Shown: piece after piece, positions 45,660-54,930 of the stretch | Position numbering within the stretch: position 1 is the stretch's first letter | Layout: each line of letters starts with the position of its first letter | Assembly (NCBI RefSeq): GCF_030486405.1 | Contig: NZ_CP129613.1 | Location: 5,704,001 to 5,768,000 of the forward strand | Direction of reading: 5' to 3' | DNA length: 64,000 bases | Source: Mycolicibacterium sp. HK-90 | Lineage (GTDB): Bacteria > Actinomycetota > Actinomycetes > Mycobacteriales > Mycobacteriaceae | Translations under genes and position numbers: made by a program | The notes under the pieces: model-generated | What the model saw: the letters and a program-made list of their open reading frames with translations, nothing else | Told to the model about the DNA's origin: nothing | Database searches by the model: none

Positions 45660-46438
45660 CAGCCGCTCCTCATGTACATCTGTCCCATCGGTGTGTTGGC
45701 CACCTGCACCTTGGTCCCATACAGGTGGGTCAGCAGGTCGGCATCCACCACCTCGTCGATGGCGGCGTGGTGCGCATGCCCGTCCAGCAGATAGATGGCG
45801 CTGTCGAGCACACTCAGCAGCGGGTTGAGATCGTGCGCCACCACCAGGATGGTGACGCCGAGGTCGTTGTTGAGCCGGGCCAGCAATTGCACGATCTCGT
45901 GCTGGTTGCGCAGATCGAGTGCGGCCAGCGGTTCATCGAGGACGAGCATCTTCGGTTGACCGACAAGGGCATTGGCCAAGGCGATGCGCTGGCGTTGGCC
46001 GCCGGACAGTTCCGACACCCGCATGTCGGCGAAGGCGGTGGCCTCGACCCACTCCAGGGCCTCCTCGACCCGGGCCCTCTCGGCGCGCGACGTGCGGGTG
46101 AAACCCCACCGTCGCCCGGTGAGCCCGAGCGTCACCGCTCCCCTGGCCCGGATCGCCTCGCCCGCACCGGCCACGTAGTCCTGCGGGACGTAGCCGATCA
46201 GGTCGTTGTGTTCACCGGGCGCACCGCCGAGCACCCGGACCGAGCCGGAGGCGGCGGGCAGCAGGCCGAGCACCACCTGCAGCATCGTGGACTTGCCGGA
46301 TCCGTTGGATCCGATCAGCGCGACGATGTCACCGGTCGGGATCTCGAAGGTGCCCTCTGACCAGATCAGCCGTCCTCCGCGCACGGCACTGACGTCGTCG
46401 AAGACGAGGGCGGGCGGTGCGGTGCTGTCCGGTGACAC
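45659..46438 (-). CDS. znuC: Zinc ABC transporter ATPase (ZnuC type)
   Basis: 259 residues from GTG 46438 (SPDSTAPPALVF). Walker A GSNGSGKST, ABC signature LSGGQRQR, Walker B MLVLDEP, H-loop VVAHD. The frame is open further upstream, but that is within znuA. It powers ZnuB. Confidence 0.9.
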   Translation of the reverse strand: MSPDSTAPPALVFDDVSAVRGGRLIWSEGTFEIPTGDIVALIGSNGSGKSTMLQVVLGLLPAASGSVRVLGGAPGEHNDLIGYVPQDYVAGAGEAIRARGAVTLGLTGRRWGFTRTSRAERARVEEALEWVEATAFADMRVSELSGGQRQRIALANALVGQPKMLVLDEPLAALDLRNQHEIVQLLARLNNDLGVTILVVAHDLNPLLSVLDSAIYLLDGHAHHAAIDEVVDADLLTHLYGTKVQVANTPMGQMYMRSG

Positions 46439-47406
46439 TAGGGCTGCACACCGAGGGCTTTGGCCAGCGCGGTCAATTGATCCACCTGCCAAGCCTCGAA
46501 CGAATCCACTCCCGGCGCCACCGTTTCGGTGACATCGACCACCGGAACACCGGCATTCTCGGCGGCGGCCCGGATCTCCTTGGGCAGTGAGCCCTCGGTC
46601 TGGGTGTTGTAGATCAGCACGTCGACCCCACGATCGGCGAGCAGGCGCAGGAACGCGTCCAGGTCGGCAGGCGACGGGTCGGTCTCGTTCGACGAGGCGG
46701 CCTGGTAGCCCGCCGGCGTCTTGTTGACCAGGCCGACGGCGGCGGCCATGTCGTCGAACACCGTTTCGGTGGCGGCGTACCGCTTTCCGCCGGCCTTGGT
46801 CTTGATGTCGGTGATCAGCTGTTGGTAGGGCTGCATCGACGTGGTGAACTCGGCACGGCGCTGCTCGAAGTAATCGCGGGCGTCGGGAGCCAACCGGCCC
46901 AGTTCCTCGGACACCGTGTCGGCGACGCCGGTCACCGCTTCCGGGTTGTACCAGGCGTGCGGGTTGGCGGAGCTCTCGTGGACATGGCCTTCTTCGCCGT
47001 GACCGTGGTCGTGATCGTCCTCGCCGCTCTCCGAAACTGCCGATACCACAACGGCATTCGGCGCAGTGCTCTGGGCCAGCTTGGCCGCCCACTCGTCGTA
47101 GTGCCCGCCGTTGACCACCACGAGCTGGGCGCCCTGGAACTTGGCCGCGTCCGCGGGCGACGGCTCGAAATCGTGTGGGTCGACCGATGATCCGGCGATC
47201 ACCGTGGTCACCTTGGCGCAGTCACCGCCCAGTGCGGCCACGATGTCGCCCCACTGGTCGACGCTGACGACCACGTTGACCGGCGTGGTCGGGCAGTTGC
47301 CTGCGGGTTGGGACTGGGTCTCCTCGGAGCCGCAGGCGGCGAGGGCGAAGGGCGTGGCCAGGAACAACACGGTGGTCGCGGCGCGGACGTTCAGAGGCGG
47401 GAGCAC
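46438..47406 (-). CDS. znuA: Zinc-binding lipoprotein (ZnuA type)
   Basis: 322 residues if started at GTG 47406 (LPPLNVRAATTVLFLATPFALAACG), a normal lipoprotein signal with lipobox LAAC. Starts at ATG 47442 or 47430 are also in frame but would put the AACG/CGTT dyad at 47413-47425 inside the gene. A His-rich loop DDHDHGHGEEGHVH is typical of ZnuA and differs from AztC. Zn ligands are probably in DPHDFEPSP and NPHAWYNP. Confidence 0.83.
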   Translation of the reverse strand: MLPPLNVRAATTVLFLATPFALAACGSEETQSQPAGNCPTTPVNVVVSVDQWGDIVAALGGDCAKVTTVIAGSSVDPHDFEPSPADAAKFQGAQLVVVNGGHYDEWAAKLAQSTAPNAVVVSAVSESGEDDHDHGHGEEGHVHESSANPHAWYNPEAVTGVADTVSEELGRLAPDARDYFEQRRAEFTTSMQPYQQLITDIKTKAGGKRYAATETVFDDMAAAVGLVNKTPAGYQAASSNETDPSPADLDAFLRLLADRGVDVLIYNTQTEGSLPKEIRAAAENAGVPVVDVTETVAPGVDSFEAWQVDQLTALAKALGVQP

Positions 47407-47460
47407 GGCGATAACGATAACCGTTTGCATTAGACGTTGCATACCCGGATGATGACTTAT

Positions 47461-47475
47461 TGAAAATCGTTTTCA
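47461..47475. promoter_or_regulatory. Zur-like box between znuA and cobW
   Basis: TGAAAATCGTTTTCA is a 6-3-6 palindrome. It is similar to the boxes at 52792 and 54909. It lies between divergent znuA and the CobW-type GTPase gene; a Zur site here is expected in mycobacteria. Confidence 0.75.
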
Positions 47476-47487
47476 TTAAGGAGTGCG

Positions 47488-48618
47488 ATGCCCGACCTGC
47501 TGCCCGTCACCGTGCTGTCCGGTTTCCTCGGCGCCGGCAAGACCACGCTTCTCAACCACATTCTGGCCAACCGCGAGGGCAGACGGGTCGCCGTGATCGT
47601 CAACGACATGAGCGAGGTCAACATCGACGCCGCGCTCATCGCCGGGCAGGGACACCTCGACCGCACCGAGGAGAAGCTCGTCGAGCTCACCAACGGCTGC
47701 ATCTGCTGCACCCTGCGCGAAGACCTGGTCGAGGCCGTCGGCGCGTTGGCGCGACAGAACCGGTTCGACAACCTGGTCATCGAATCGACCGGGATCTCCG
47801 AACCCATGCCGGTCGCGGCCACCTTCGAGTGGGAGTTCGAGGACGGCTTCCAGCTCGGCCGGCTCGCGAAACTGGACACCCTGGTGACAGTGGTCGACGC
47901 GTCGACGTTCCTGACCGAGATCGTTCGCGGTGAAGGCCTGGCCGACCGGGACCTGGCCGCCGGCGAGGGCGATGCCCGCAGCATCGCCGACCTGCTCACC
48001 GATCAGGTGGAGTTCGCCGACGTCATCCTGCTCAACAAGACCGACCTGGTGAGCCCGGCGACCCTCGACACCGTCCAAGCCCTGCTGCGCCGGCTGAACC
48101 CCACCGCCAAGCTGATCCGGACCGACCACGGCGTCGTCGACATCGGCGCGGTGCTGAGCACCGGGCTGTTCGACCCGGAGGCCGCCGCGCAGACCCCGGG
48201 CTGGGACGAGGAGATTGCCGACGGGCACACACCCGAGACCGAGGAGTACGGGATCAGCTCGATGACGTTCCGCTCCGACCGGCCCTTTCATCCCGAACGG
48301 CTCGGCGAGGCGCTCGGTCAGGTGACCAGGGTGTTGCGCAGCAAGGGCTTCTGCTGGATCGCCAGCCGCCCGACGATCGCCGCCATCTGGTCACAGGCCG
48401 GTCCGAACCTGGCGATCGAGCCGGCGCAGTACTGGTCGGGCACCGAGATCGCGCCGGGTCAAGAGATCGTGTTCATCGGAATCAAACTCGACCGGGACCA
48501 GGTCCACCGGCTACTCGACGGGGCCCTGCTGACCGATGCCGAACTGGCCGAGGGCGAGCAGGCCTGGGTCGGCTATCGCGATCCACTACCGGCCTGGAAC
48601 GTCACCCACACACACTGA
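47488..48618 (+). CDS. COG0523/CobW-type GTPase, putative zinc chaperone
   Basis: A 376-residue GTPase. Walker A is GFLGAGKTT (12-20), the metal motif CICC is at 71-74, and the guanine-recognition motif is NKTDLV. The last residues VTHTH may bind metal. AAGGAG lies about 8 bases before the ATG and the Zur-like box a little further up. Such proteins deliver zinc when it is scarce. Its own targets are unknown. Confidence 0.85.
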   Translation: MPDLLPVTVLSGFLGAGKTTLLNHILANREGRRVAVIVNDMSEVNIDAALIAGQGHLDRTEEKLVELTNGCICCTLREDLVEAVGALARQNRFDNLVIESTGISEPMPVAATFEWEFEDGFQLGRLAKLDTLVTVVDASTFLTEIVRGEGLADRDLAAGEGDARSIADLLTDQVEFADVILLNKTDLVSPATLDTVQALLRRLNPTAKLIRTDHGVVDIGAVLSTGLFDPEAAAQTPGWDEEIADGHTPETEEYGISSMTFRSDRPFHPERLGEALGQVTRVLRSKGFCWIASRPTIAAIWSQAGPNLAIEPAQYWSGTEIAPGQEIVFIGIKLDRDQVHRLLDGALLTDAELAEGEQAWVGYRDPLPAWNVTHTH

Positions 48619-48639
48619 CCGGTTGCCCCAACGCCGAAA

Positions 48640-48686
48640 GGCCACTTATGGCACGCAATGTGGCCATCCGCGTGTCATAAGTGGCC
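48640..48686. repeat. 17-bp inverted repeat between convergent genes
   Basis: GGCCACTTATGGCACGC (48640-48656) pairs with GCGTGTCATAAGTGGCC (48670-48686) with one mismatch. The cobW gene ends at 48618 and the aztD-type gene at 48703, so it can end both transcripts. It has no U tract. Confidence 0.7.
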
Positions 48687-48702
48687 CCCGGACCACTACA
48701 GC

Positions 48703-49872
48703 TCAGTGTTCGTGGCCGACGGCCCCACTGAGCTCGTTCGGCGCCTGCTGCAGCGTCACCGATTCCGTCACCGCACCGGCTTCCACATCCACGACGTGGA
48801 GCTTCTTTGTCGCCGGATCGGTGACATACACGTCGTGACCGCGGGCGAACACACTCGGGCGGGGCTGCTGCCAGTCGTCGGGTTCGATCCACGGCTCTGT
48901 CACGGCAATCGACTTGACGGTGTCACCGGATACCGGGTCGACCACGTAGAGCTTTCCGTCGGTACCCAACACCAGCGCCTCGGCGTGCGGGCCCCGCGCC
49001 AGCGACCGGAACGAATAGCTGACCGACGGAGGAAGCGTGACCAGCCTGAGCTGATTGCTCGCCGTGTCGATGAGCGCGAACCGATTCGGCCGCTCCAGCT
49101 CGGCATCGGGATCGACCTTGAAGTCGCCGAGGGCAACCGCGGATTCGTCGTGCCCCCGGACGGTGCCCACCCGGCCGTACTCACCGGGAGCGGCGACCTT
49201 GGTGAAGACACGATCGGAGTACGTCAACACCCCGTTCTCACAACCGAATACGATCGTTTCCCCTTCGACCACCGTCTCGCCGTGGATGCCCGGGCATTCG
49301 GCGCTCCTGGCGATCTCGGCCTGGTTCGCGTCGAACGCCACCGCGCCCGAACGCTCGTCGGGATCCCCTTCGCTGCGCACCCAGCTGCCGTCCGACAGCA
49401 CCACCGCCACCCCGTGGTGTGGCTTCGGTGCCGACATCGTCTTTGTCTCGGGCTTGTCACTGCCCAGGTCGTGTGGGTCGAAGACGGTGATCTCACCGGA
49501 GCCGTCGGCGAACAACGCGGTGGTCTCGCCGTGGGGAACCACATGCCCGGGCTCGGAGGCACTGAAGGTGATCTCGGTCAGCTCGCCGGTCGATGCATCC
49601 AGGAGCCGGAATCCCTCGTTGGTGGTGACCAGCACGTGCGCGTCGTCGCCGGCCGGGTTGACACGCAGGAAACCATCCAGCGGGACATCGGATTTCACCT
49701 CAAGCGTGGCGCCGTCGAGCACATACAGGCCGCCGTCGTATGTGACCACCAACGGCTCGGCGATCTTCTCGGTGGGCTGCGCCTGCTGCTGAGGGTCACT
49801 GCCACACCCGGCCAGGGATGCGGCCAGGGTCAGCGTCCCCAGGGCCACGGTGAGCGCAACGGGATTTACCAT
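48703..49872 (-). CDS. aztD: AztD-type beta-propeller lipoprotein, zinc metallochaperone
   Basis: 389 residues from ATG 49872, AGGAG before it. Lipobox SLAGC at the N-terminus; the rest is repeated beta strands of a propeller. His-rich spots PKPHHG and the C-terminal GHEH may bind zinc. AztD hands zinc to the SBP AztC in Paracoccus; aztC follows upstream here. Co-transcribed with aztC and aztB. Confidence 0.82.
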   Translation of the reverse strand: MVNPVALTVALGTLTLAASLAGCGSDPQQQAQPTEKIAEPLVVTYDGGLYVLDGATLEVKSDVPLDGFLRVNPAGDDAHVLVTTNEGFRLLDASTGELTEITFSASEPGHVVPHGETTALFADGSGEITVFDPHDLGSDKPETKTMSAPKPHHGVAVVLSDGSWVRSEGDPDERSGAVAFDANQAEIARSAECPGIHGETVVEGETIVFGCENGVLTYSDRVFTKVAAPGEYGRVGTVRGHDESAVALGDFKVDPDAELERPNRFALIDTASNQLRLVTLPPSVSYSFRSLARGPHAEALVLGTDGKLYVVDPVSGDTVKSIAVTEPWIEPDDWQQPRPSVFARGHDVYVTDPATKKLHVVDVEAGAVTESVTLQQAPNELSGAVGHEH

Positions 49873-49881
49873 CTGGTCTCC

Positions 49882-50784
49882 TCAAATAAGATTGGTCGCA
49901 ATGGATTCGGTATTGGCGCGCATCATTCCGAGATAGCTGTCGGCTTCGGTGCCGGGCTCGCTGAGCGATTCGCTGTAGAGCGACACGACGTGTACGTGCA
50001 CCCCGGACTGCTCGGCGAGCACCCGGGCCAGGCGGTCGGGCTGCGACGAATCGGCAAAGATCGCGGGAACACCGGCCTGGCGAATGGCACCCGCCAGCGA
50101 CTCCAGATCCGACGCGCTGGGTGAGGCCAGGGTGGTGCCGCTCGGGATCACCGCGCCGACCACGCTGAACCCGAAGCGGTCGGCCAGATAGCCGAGGACG
50201 TGATGGTTGGTGACGAGCTTGCGCCGCTCGGGCGGAATCACCGCGAACCGGTCGGCCATGTTCTTCGAGAGGGTGCGGAGTTCGTCGCGGTAGCGGTCCG
50301 CGTTGGCCGACACTGCGGCACTGTCGATCCCGGGAAGCTCGGTGAGACGTTCCGCAATGGCATCGACGGCCAACACCATCCGTTGCGGGTCGGTCCAGAA
50401 ATGCGGATCGGGCCCGCCATGCTCGTCGGCGGAGAACTGCAGCGGGTCGACGCGCTCGCCGACCGGCAGGGTGGGAACACCGTTTTCCGCGGCGGCGTCG
50501 ACATGGCGCTGCATTGCCTCTTCCAGGCCCAACCCGTTGTAGATCACGAGATCGGACTCCGTGAGCTGCGCGGCGTCCTGAGCCGAGATCGCGGCGGAGT
50601 GCGGATCGGCGTTGGGCTTCATCAGCACCTTGACATCTGCCGTGTCGCCGGCGATCTCGGATACCACGTCACCGAGAATCGTCGTGGTGACCACGATCTC
50701 CAGAGCACCGTCGCTGCTTCCCTGTCCACCACAGGCCGTGATCAGCGCCGCGACCAGGGCGGTCACCCACAGCTTGGCCCTCAC
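49882..50784 (-). CDS. aztC: Zinc-binding protein AztC type
   Basis: 300 residues from GTG 50784. Lipoprotein signal LITACG; then a ZnuA-like SBP fold with PNADPHSAAIS and NHHVLGYLA as Zn sites. It lacks the long His-rich loop of ZnuA and has only ADEHGGPDPHFW, as in AztC proteins that depend on AztD. Overlaps the second propeller gene. Confidence 0.85.
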   Translation of the reverse strand: MRAKLWVTALVAALITACGGQGSSDGALEIVVTTTILGDVVSEIAGDTADVKVLMKPNADPHSAAISAQDAAQLTESDLVIYNGLGLEEAMQRHVDAAAENGVPTLPVGERVDPLQFSADEHGGPDPHFWTDPQRMVLAVDAIAERLTELPGIDSAAVSANADRYRDELRTLSKNMADRFAVIPPERRKLVTNHHVLGYLADRFGFSVVGAVIPSGTTLASPSASDLESLAGAIRQAGVPAIFADSSQPDRLARVLAEQSGVHVHVVSLYSESLSEPGTEADSYLGMMRANTESIATNLI

Positions 50785-51947
50785 CGCCCCGCCTCAACCA
50801 TGAATCCTGGCGCCACCGAGGTGTTGAACGTCCGGGCCAACCGCAGACCGTCCCGGTAGTCGATCTCGTAGACAGCGCGGGCGGCGACGTCGTTGACGTA
50901 GGCACGGTCGGCGTCGACCTCGATCACCGGTGCGGGTCCGCTGACGGGCAAGGGGCCGCCGAAAAGTTGCAGCACGGCGGTCTGGGCACCGGTGCCGGTG
51001 TCGAATGCGCGCAGCCCGCCGTCGGCGGTGAGCACCAGTACCGCGTCACCCGACACCGTGTTCGCCGCGACCGCGCCCGCGACGTCCACCGATTTCCAAG
51101 CCCCGCGCCGCGCGTCCAGAACCCACACCGTGTCCTCGGTGATTCCGGCCAAAGCCGAACTCCCATAACGGTGTACAAGCGGTCCCGGGGGTCGCGTACC
51201 GGCGGCCAGCGGGAACGCCTCAGCGGTGAGCCGACCCGCCCGTTTGACGATTCGCACCGCACCATCGGAGCAGCCGACTACGACCTCCCGGCCCATCGTG
51301 GCCGCCGCTGTCGCGTCCGGGCAGCGGCCCAGATCTCTTGTTCCACCACTGATTTCGGTGACCGTACCGGCTCGGTTCACTGCGATCACCTTCTCGCCCA
51401 GCGGTGCCGCCGCCACGATGTCGCGGAGCTCGCCGAAATCGTCCACCGGGGCCACCCGATGCTCGCCCAGGGCGTCTCGGTCCAGGATCTCCACCGTGCC
51501 GTCCTCGCGCCGCAGGGTGGTGAGCTCACGTCGGCCCGTCGCGTCGGCGAACCGGCCGTCGACGCGCCCGGCGACGGCCGGTGGCTCAACGTAGTAATGC
51601 GAGTGGTCACCATGGTCGAAGGTCCAAGAGCCCGCGTCGAGCACGGTCATAGCAGCGTCGCCGCGCAGGTAGGCGAATCGCCCGTCACCACTGACTCCAG
51701 AGGTCGGGCCGAACGCACCCAACGGCGTCTCGGTCTCGTCGCCGGCGTCGAAGACCACCGCCGCCCCCGTATCCGGTTCGACCAGCACGAGGCGGGTCAC
51801 CGGCTCCGCGCTCTCGTTCGCGTCGATGCCGGTGTCGTCGTGCGCCGCCGCTGCGGATGCCGAAGTTGTCGGGGCAGCAGCTTCTTCACTGGCCGAGCAG
51901 CCGACCAGCAGAACGAGCGCGGCGAGGAGAGTCAGCAGCGTCCTCAT
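50781..51947 (-). CDS. Second AztD-like beta-propeller lipoprotein
   Basis: 388 residues from ATG 51947. It has a lipobox LLVGC and repeated beta strands, with FDHGDHSHYYVE as a His-rich loop. It resembles the AztD gene in plan and lies on the other side of aztC. Its start overlaps the aztB stop (ATGA). Whether it is a second metallochaperone is inferred. Confidence 0.75.
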   Translation of the reverse strand: MRTLLTLLAALVLLVGCSASEEAAAPTTSASAAAAHDDTGIDANESAEPVTRLVLVEPDTGAAVVFDAGDETETPLGAFGPTSGVSGDGRFAYLRGDAAMTVLDAGSWTFDHGDHSHYYVEPPAVAGRVDGRFADATGRRELTTLRREDGTVEILDRDALGEHRVAPVDDFGELRDIVAAAPLGEKVIAVNRAGTVTEISGGTRDLGRCPDATAAATMGREVVVGCSDGAVRIVKRAGRLTAEAFPLAAGTRPPGPLVHRYGSSALAGITEDTVWVLDARRGAWKSVDVAGAVAANTVSGDAVLVLTADGGLRAFDTGTGAQTAVLQLFGGPLPVSGPAPVIEVDADRAYVNDVAARAVYEIDYRDGLRLARTFNTSVAPGFMVEAGR

Positions 51948-52771
51948 GCCGTGGCCCGCCCGAACACGCCAGAAGCCATCGCCGAGCAGAAGAACAGGCC
52001 GACCGCCACGGCGGCGATGCTCGCGCCGCCCGCGGTACCGGCGTGCCAGGACACCAGCAGGCCCACCCAGACCGACACCACGCCGATGGCCGCGGCGAGC
52101 ACCATGATCCGACCGATCGAATGGGCCCACAAGGTAGCAGCGGCAGGCGGCGCGACCAGCAGACCGAGCACCAGCAGCGTGCCGACCACATGGAATGACG
52201 CGACGATCGCGACGGCGATCAGGACGGTCAGCGCGACGGCGGCCAACCGCGGATTGAGCCGTAATGTGGCCGCCTTGCGGACGTCGAACGTGGCGGCGAG
52301 GAACGCCCGCCGGCCGACGAACGCGACCACGGCGATCAGCACGAGCGCACCGACGAGCACGGCGATGTCGCGTGCCCGCACGCCGAGGACGTCGCCGAAC
52401 AGGAATGCGGTCAGGTCAACGGCGTAGCTGCTGGAGTGGGACACCACGATGACGCCGATCGCGAGCATCCCGACCAGAAGTAGGCCGATGCTGGTGTCGG
52501 AGGAGAACCGTGCCGTTCGGCTGAGCGCGGCGACGCCGTAGGCCATCGCGAGCGCCGCGATCAACGCGCCGATGAGCAGATTGCCACCGAGGGCGGAGGC
52601 CGCGGCCACCCCGGGCAGCATGCCGTGCGACATCGCGTCGCCCAAGAACACCGAGCCCCGCAGCACCACCCAGGTACCGACGATCGCGCACATCAGCGCC
52701 ACGACCGACCCCGCGACCGCGCCCCGCACCACGACCTCGGACCCGAACGGCGCACCCAGCCAGCTCAACAC
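51944..52771 (-). CDS. aztB: Zinc ABC transporter permease (AztB type)
   Basis: 275 residues from GTG 52771 (LSWLGAPFGSEVV). The frame is open to 52810, but that runs into the Zur-like box. About eight TM segments; SVFLGDAMSHGMLPGVA is the ABC-3 family core. It is the first gene of the leftward unit aztB, propeller, aztC, aztD. Confidence 0.85.
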   Translation of the reverse strand: MLSWLGAPFGSEVVVRGAVAGSVVALMCAIVGTWVVLRGSVFLGDAMSHGMLPGVAAASALGGNLLIGALIAALAMAYGVAALSRTARFSSDTSIGLLLVGMLAIGVIVVSHSSSYAVDLTAFLFGDVLGVRARDIAVLVGALVLIAVVAFVGRRAFLAATFDVRKAATLRLNPRLAAVALTVLIAVAIVASFHVVGTLLVLGLLVAPPAAATLWAHSIGRIMVLAAAIGVVSVWVGLLVSWHAGTAGGASIAAVAVGLFFCSAMASGVFGRATA

Positions 52772-52781
52772 GCCTAGACTC

Positions 52782-52806
52782 TTATCATTAATGATAATCA
52801 TTATCA
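52782..52806. promoter_or_regulatory. Overlapping Zur-like palindromes
   Basis: TTATCATTAATGATAA (52782-52797) is an 8-8 palindrome and TGATAATCATTATCA (52792-52806) a 7-1-7 palindrome. They overlap by 6 bases between divergent aztB and aztA. This is the best Zur match in the window. Confidence 0.85.
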
Positions 52807-52820
52807 ACAAGGAGATGGCG

Positions 52821-53525
52821 GTGCACCCGATTCAGCTGGATCGAATCTCGTTCGGCTACAGCCGAAATGAGGTGTTCAACGATTTGACGATCGAGTTCGC
52901 CGGATCGGCCTGCACGGCGGTCACCGGACCCAACGGCTGCGGTAAGTCCACCCTGCTCGAGCTGGTCGCCGGGTTGCGGCAACCTCATCGCGGCACAGTG
53001 GACCTCGGTGGTGCCGATGACATCGCGCTGGCAGTCCAACGCGACCAGGTCGCGCAAACGTTTCCCATCACGGTCGCCGAAGCCGTCGCGATGGGCCGCT
53101 GGCGCCACCTCGGATTGCTGCGCCGCATGTCCCGAAGCGACCGCGACATCGTCGAGTACTGGATCGCCGAGCTGCACCTCACCGGTCTGCGCAAGCGCCG
53201 CATCGGAGATCTGTCCGGCGGCCAGCGCCAGCGCACGCTCCTCGCACAGGCGTTTGCCCAGCAGGCTCCGATCCTGTTACTCGACGAGCCGACCGCGGGC
53301 CTCGATGCGGACAGCGCCGACACCGTCTACCGGCAGCTGCGGCGAATGGCTGCCTCGGGCACCACCGTCGTCGCCGCCACCCACGATCTGCAGGCCCTTC
53401 CCCAGTTCGACCACCACGTCGACCTTGAAGTCAGCCCCGCAACGATAGGCTCGGCCTGTGCCTCGACATGCGTTCAGCCCAACCGAACGGCAAGCCGTCT
53501 ACCGGGCCATAAGCGAACGTCGTGA
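52821..53525 (+). CDS. aztA: Zinc ABC transporter ATPase (AztA type)
   Basis: 234 residues from GTG 52821. AAGGAG (52809-52814) stands 6 bases from this GTG but touches the ATG 52815. Walker A is TGPNGCGKST, the signature LSGGQRQR, and Walker B ILLLDEP. It is the energy unit for AztB, placed divergently. The last 22 residues overlap the bluB start in another frame. Confidence 0.85.
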   Translation: MHPIQLDRISFGYSRNEVFNDLTIEFAGSACTAVTGPNGCGKSTLLELVAGLRQPHRGTVDLGGADDIALAVQRDQVAQTFPITVAEAVAMGRWRHLGLLRRMSRSDRDIVEYWIAELHLTGLRKRRIGDLSGGQRQRTLLAQAFAQQAPILLLDEPTAGLDADSADTVYRQLRRMAASGTTVVAATHDLQALPQFDHHVDLEVSPATIGSACASTCVQPNRTASRLPGHKRTS

Positions 53526-54117
53526 CATGCGCCGGTTCGTTCCCGGCAGTACGGTCGCACCCGAGGTCCTCGGCCGGCTGCTGCAGGCCGCCCACGCCGC
53601 TCCGAGCGTCGGACTCATGCAGCCGTGGCGGTTCATCCGCATAACCGATGCCGCGCTGCGCACCAAGATCCACGCCCTGGTCGACGAGGAGCGCCTTCAC
53701 ACCGCCGACGCCCTCGGTGTCCGCGGCGACGAGTTCCTGGCGCTCAAGGTGGAAGGCATTCTCGACTGCGCCGAACTGTTCGTGGTCGCCCTCGGCGAGC
53801 ACCGCGAGCGGCACATCTTCGGCCGCCGGACCCTGCCTCAGATGGACCTCGCCTCGGTGTCGTGCGCGATTCAGAACATGTGGCTGGCCGCGCGCGCCGA
53901 GGGTCTCGGCATGGGCTGGGTATCGATCTTCAAACCACTGCCGCTGGCCCAGCTGATGGACATGCCCGCCGACGCCGAGCCGGTGGCGATCCTCTGCCTG
54001 GGCCCGGTCCCCGAGTTTCCGGACCGGCCGGTGCTGGAGATCGAGCACTGGACCACCGCACGCCCACTACCCGAATTCGTGTCGGAGAACGGCTGGCCGG
54101 CCGAGACATCGTCTTAG
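53458..54117 (+). CDS. bluB: 5,6-dimethylbenzimidazole synthase BluB
   Basis: 219 residues from GTG 53458. A nitroreductase-fold protein with SERRDMRRF, HAAPSVGLMQPWRF and GMGWVSIF, the BluB pattern. It makes DMB, the lower ligand of cobalamin, from reduced FMN. It overlaps aztA by 68 bases and so probably shares its Zur-controlled mRNA. Confidence 0.9.
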   Translation: MPRHAFSPTERQAVYRAISERRDMRRFVPGSTVAPEVLGRLLQAAHAAPSVGLMQPWRFIRITDAALRTKIHALVDEERLHTADALGVRGDEFLALKVEGILDCAELFVVALGEHRERHIFGRRTLPQMDLASVSCAIQNMWLAARAEGLGMGWVSIFKPLPLAQLMDMPADAEPVAILCLGPVPEFPDRPVLEIEHWTTARPLPEFVSENGWPAETSS

Positions 54118-54126
54118 GCTGGTCGG

Positions 54127-54888
54127 GTGGCCGCCTCCGTCGATCTGAACGCCGATCTCGGCGAGGGCTTCGGTGCGTGGCGACTCGGCGACGACGAAGC
54201 CATGCTCGGCCTGGTCACCAGCGCCAACGTGGCCTGCGGATTCCACGCCGGCGACCCGGCACTGCTGTTGCGCACCTGCCGTGCGGCCGCGGCCCGGGGC
54301 GTGCGCGTCGGCGCCCAGGTGAGCTATCGGGACCTGGCCGGGTTCGGCCGACGCTTCATCGACGTCACGCCCGAGGACCTGACCGCCGAGGTGATCTATC
54401 AGATCGGCGCCTTGCGTGCGGTGGCCGAGGCCGTCGGCACCACGGTGAGCTACGTGAAACCCCATGGTGCGCTGTACAACACGATCGTGCACCACCCTGA
54501 ACAGGCCGCCGCGGTGGCCGCCGCGGTGCACGCGGTGGATCCCGGTTTGCCGGTGCTCGGGCCGGCCGGTTCGGTCTTCTTCGAGACGGCCCGCGGCCTC
54601 GGCCTGCGTACGGTCGCCGAGGCCTTCGCCGACCGCGCCTACCAACCCGATGGCACGCTGGTGTCACGCCGCGAAGCGGGCGCCGTGCTGCACGATCCGG
54701 CGACGATCGCCGACCGCGTGGCGGGCATGGTCACGACCGGGCAGGTTACCGCGATCGACGGATCCGTCATCGCCGTGACGGTGGAATCCATTTGTGTTCA
54801 CGGAGATTCGCCGGGGGCGGTGGCAATCGCGACGGCGGTACGCAACCGCTTGACGACGGACGGGGTCGAGCTGTCACCTTTCAGCTAG
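54127..54888 (+). CDS. pxpA: 5-oxoprolinase subunit A (LamB/YcsF)
   Basis: 253 residues from GTG 54127, 9 bases past bluB. It starts [11 protein letters not shown] and has [10 protein letters not shown] and [10 protein letters not shown], the LamB/YcsF signature. PxpA with PxpB/C cleaves 5-oxoproline to glutamate; pxpBC are not in this window. Last gene of the aztA-bluB-pxpA unit. Confidence 0.88.
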   Translation: MAASVDLNADLGEGFGAWRLGDDEAMLGLVTSANVACGFHAGDPALLLRTCRAAAARGVRVGAQVSYRDLAGFGRRFIDVTPEDLTAEVIYQIGALRAVAEAVGTTVSYVKPHGALYNTIVHHPEQAAAVAAAVHAVDPGLPVLGPAGSVFFETARGLGLRTVAEAFADRAYQPDGTLVSRREAGAVLHDPATIADRVAGMVTTGQVTAIDGSVIAVTVESICVHGDSPGAVAIATAVRNRLTTDGVELSPFS

Positions 54889-54908
54889 CCTGCATCCCGA
54901 GCCATTAT

Positions 54909-54923
54909 TGGTAATGATTACCA
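54909..54923. promoter_or_regulatory. Zur-like box with overlapping -10 element
   Basis: TGGTAATGATTACCA is a 7-1-7 palindrome akin to the two other Zur-like boxes. TACCAT (54919-54924) fits a TAnnnT -10 hexamer, 6 bases before ATG 54931. It is not placed for any annotated gene; both neighbours end here. Confidence 0.6.
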
Positions 54924-54930
54924 TTTCCAT

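Noticed and set aside
48658..50124. 488-codon plus-strand frame
   Set aside because: Antisense to the aztD and aztC genes, which have lipoboxes and ribosome sites.
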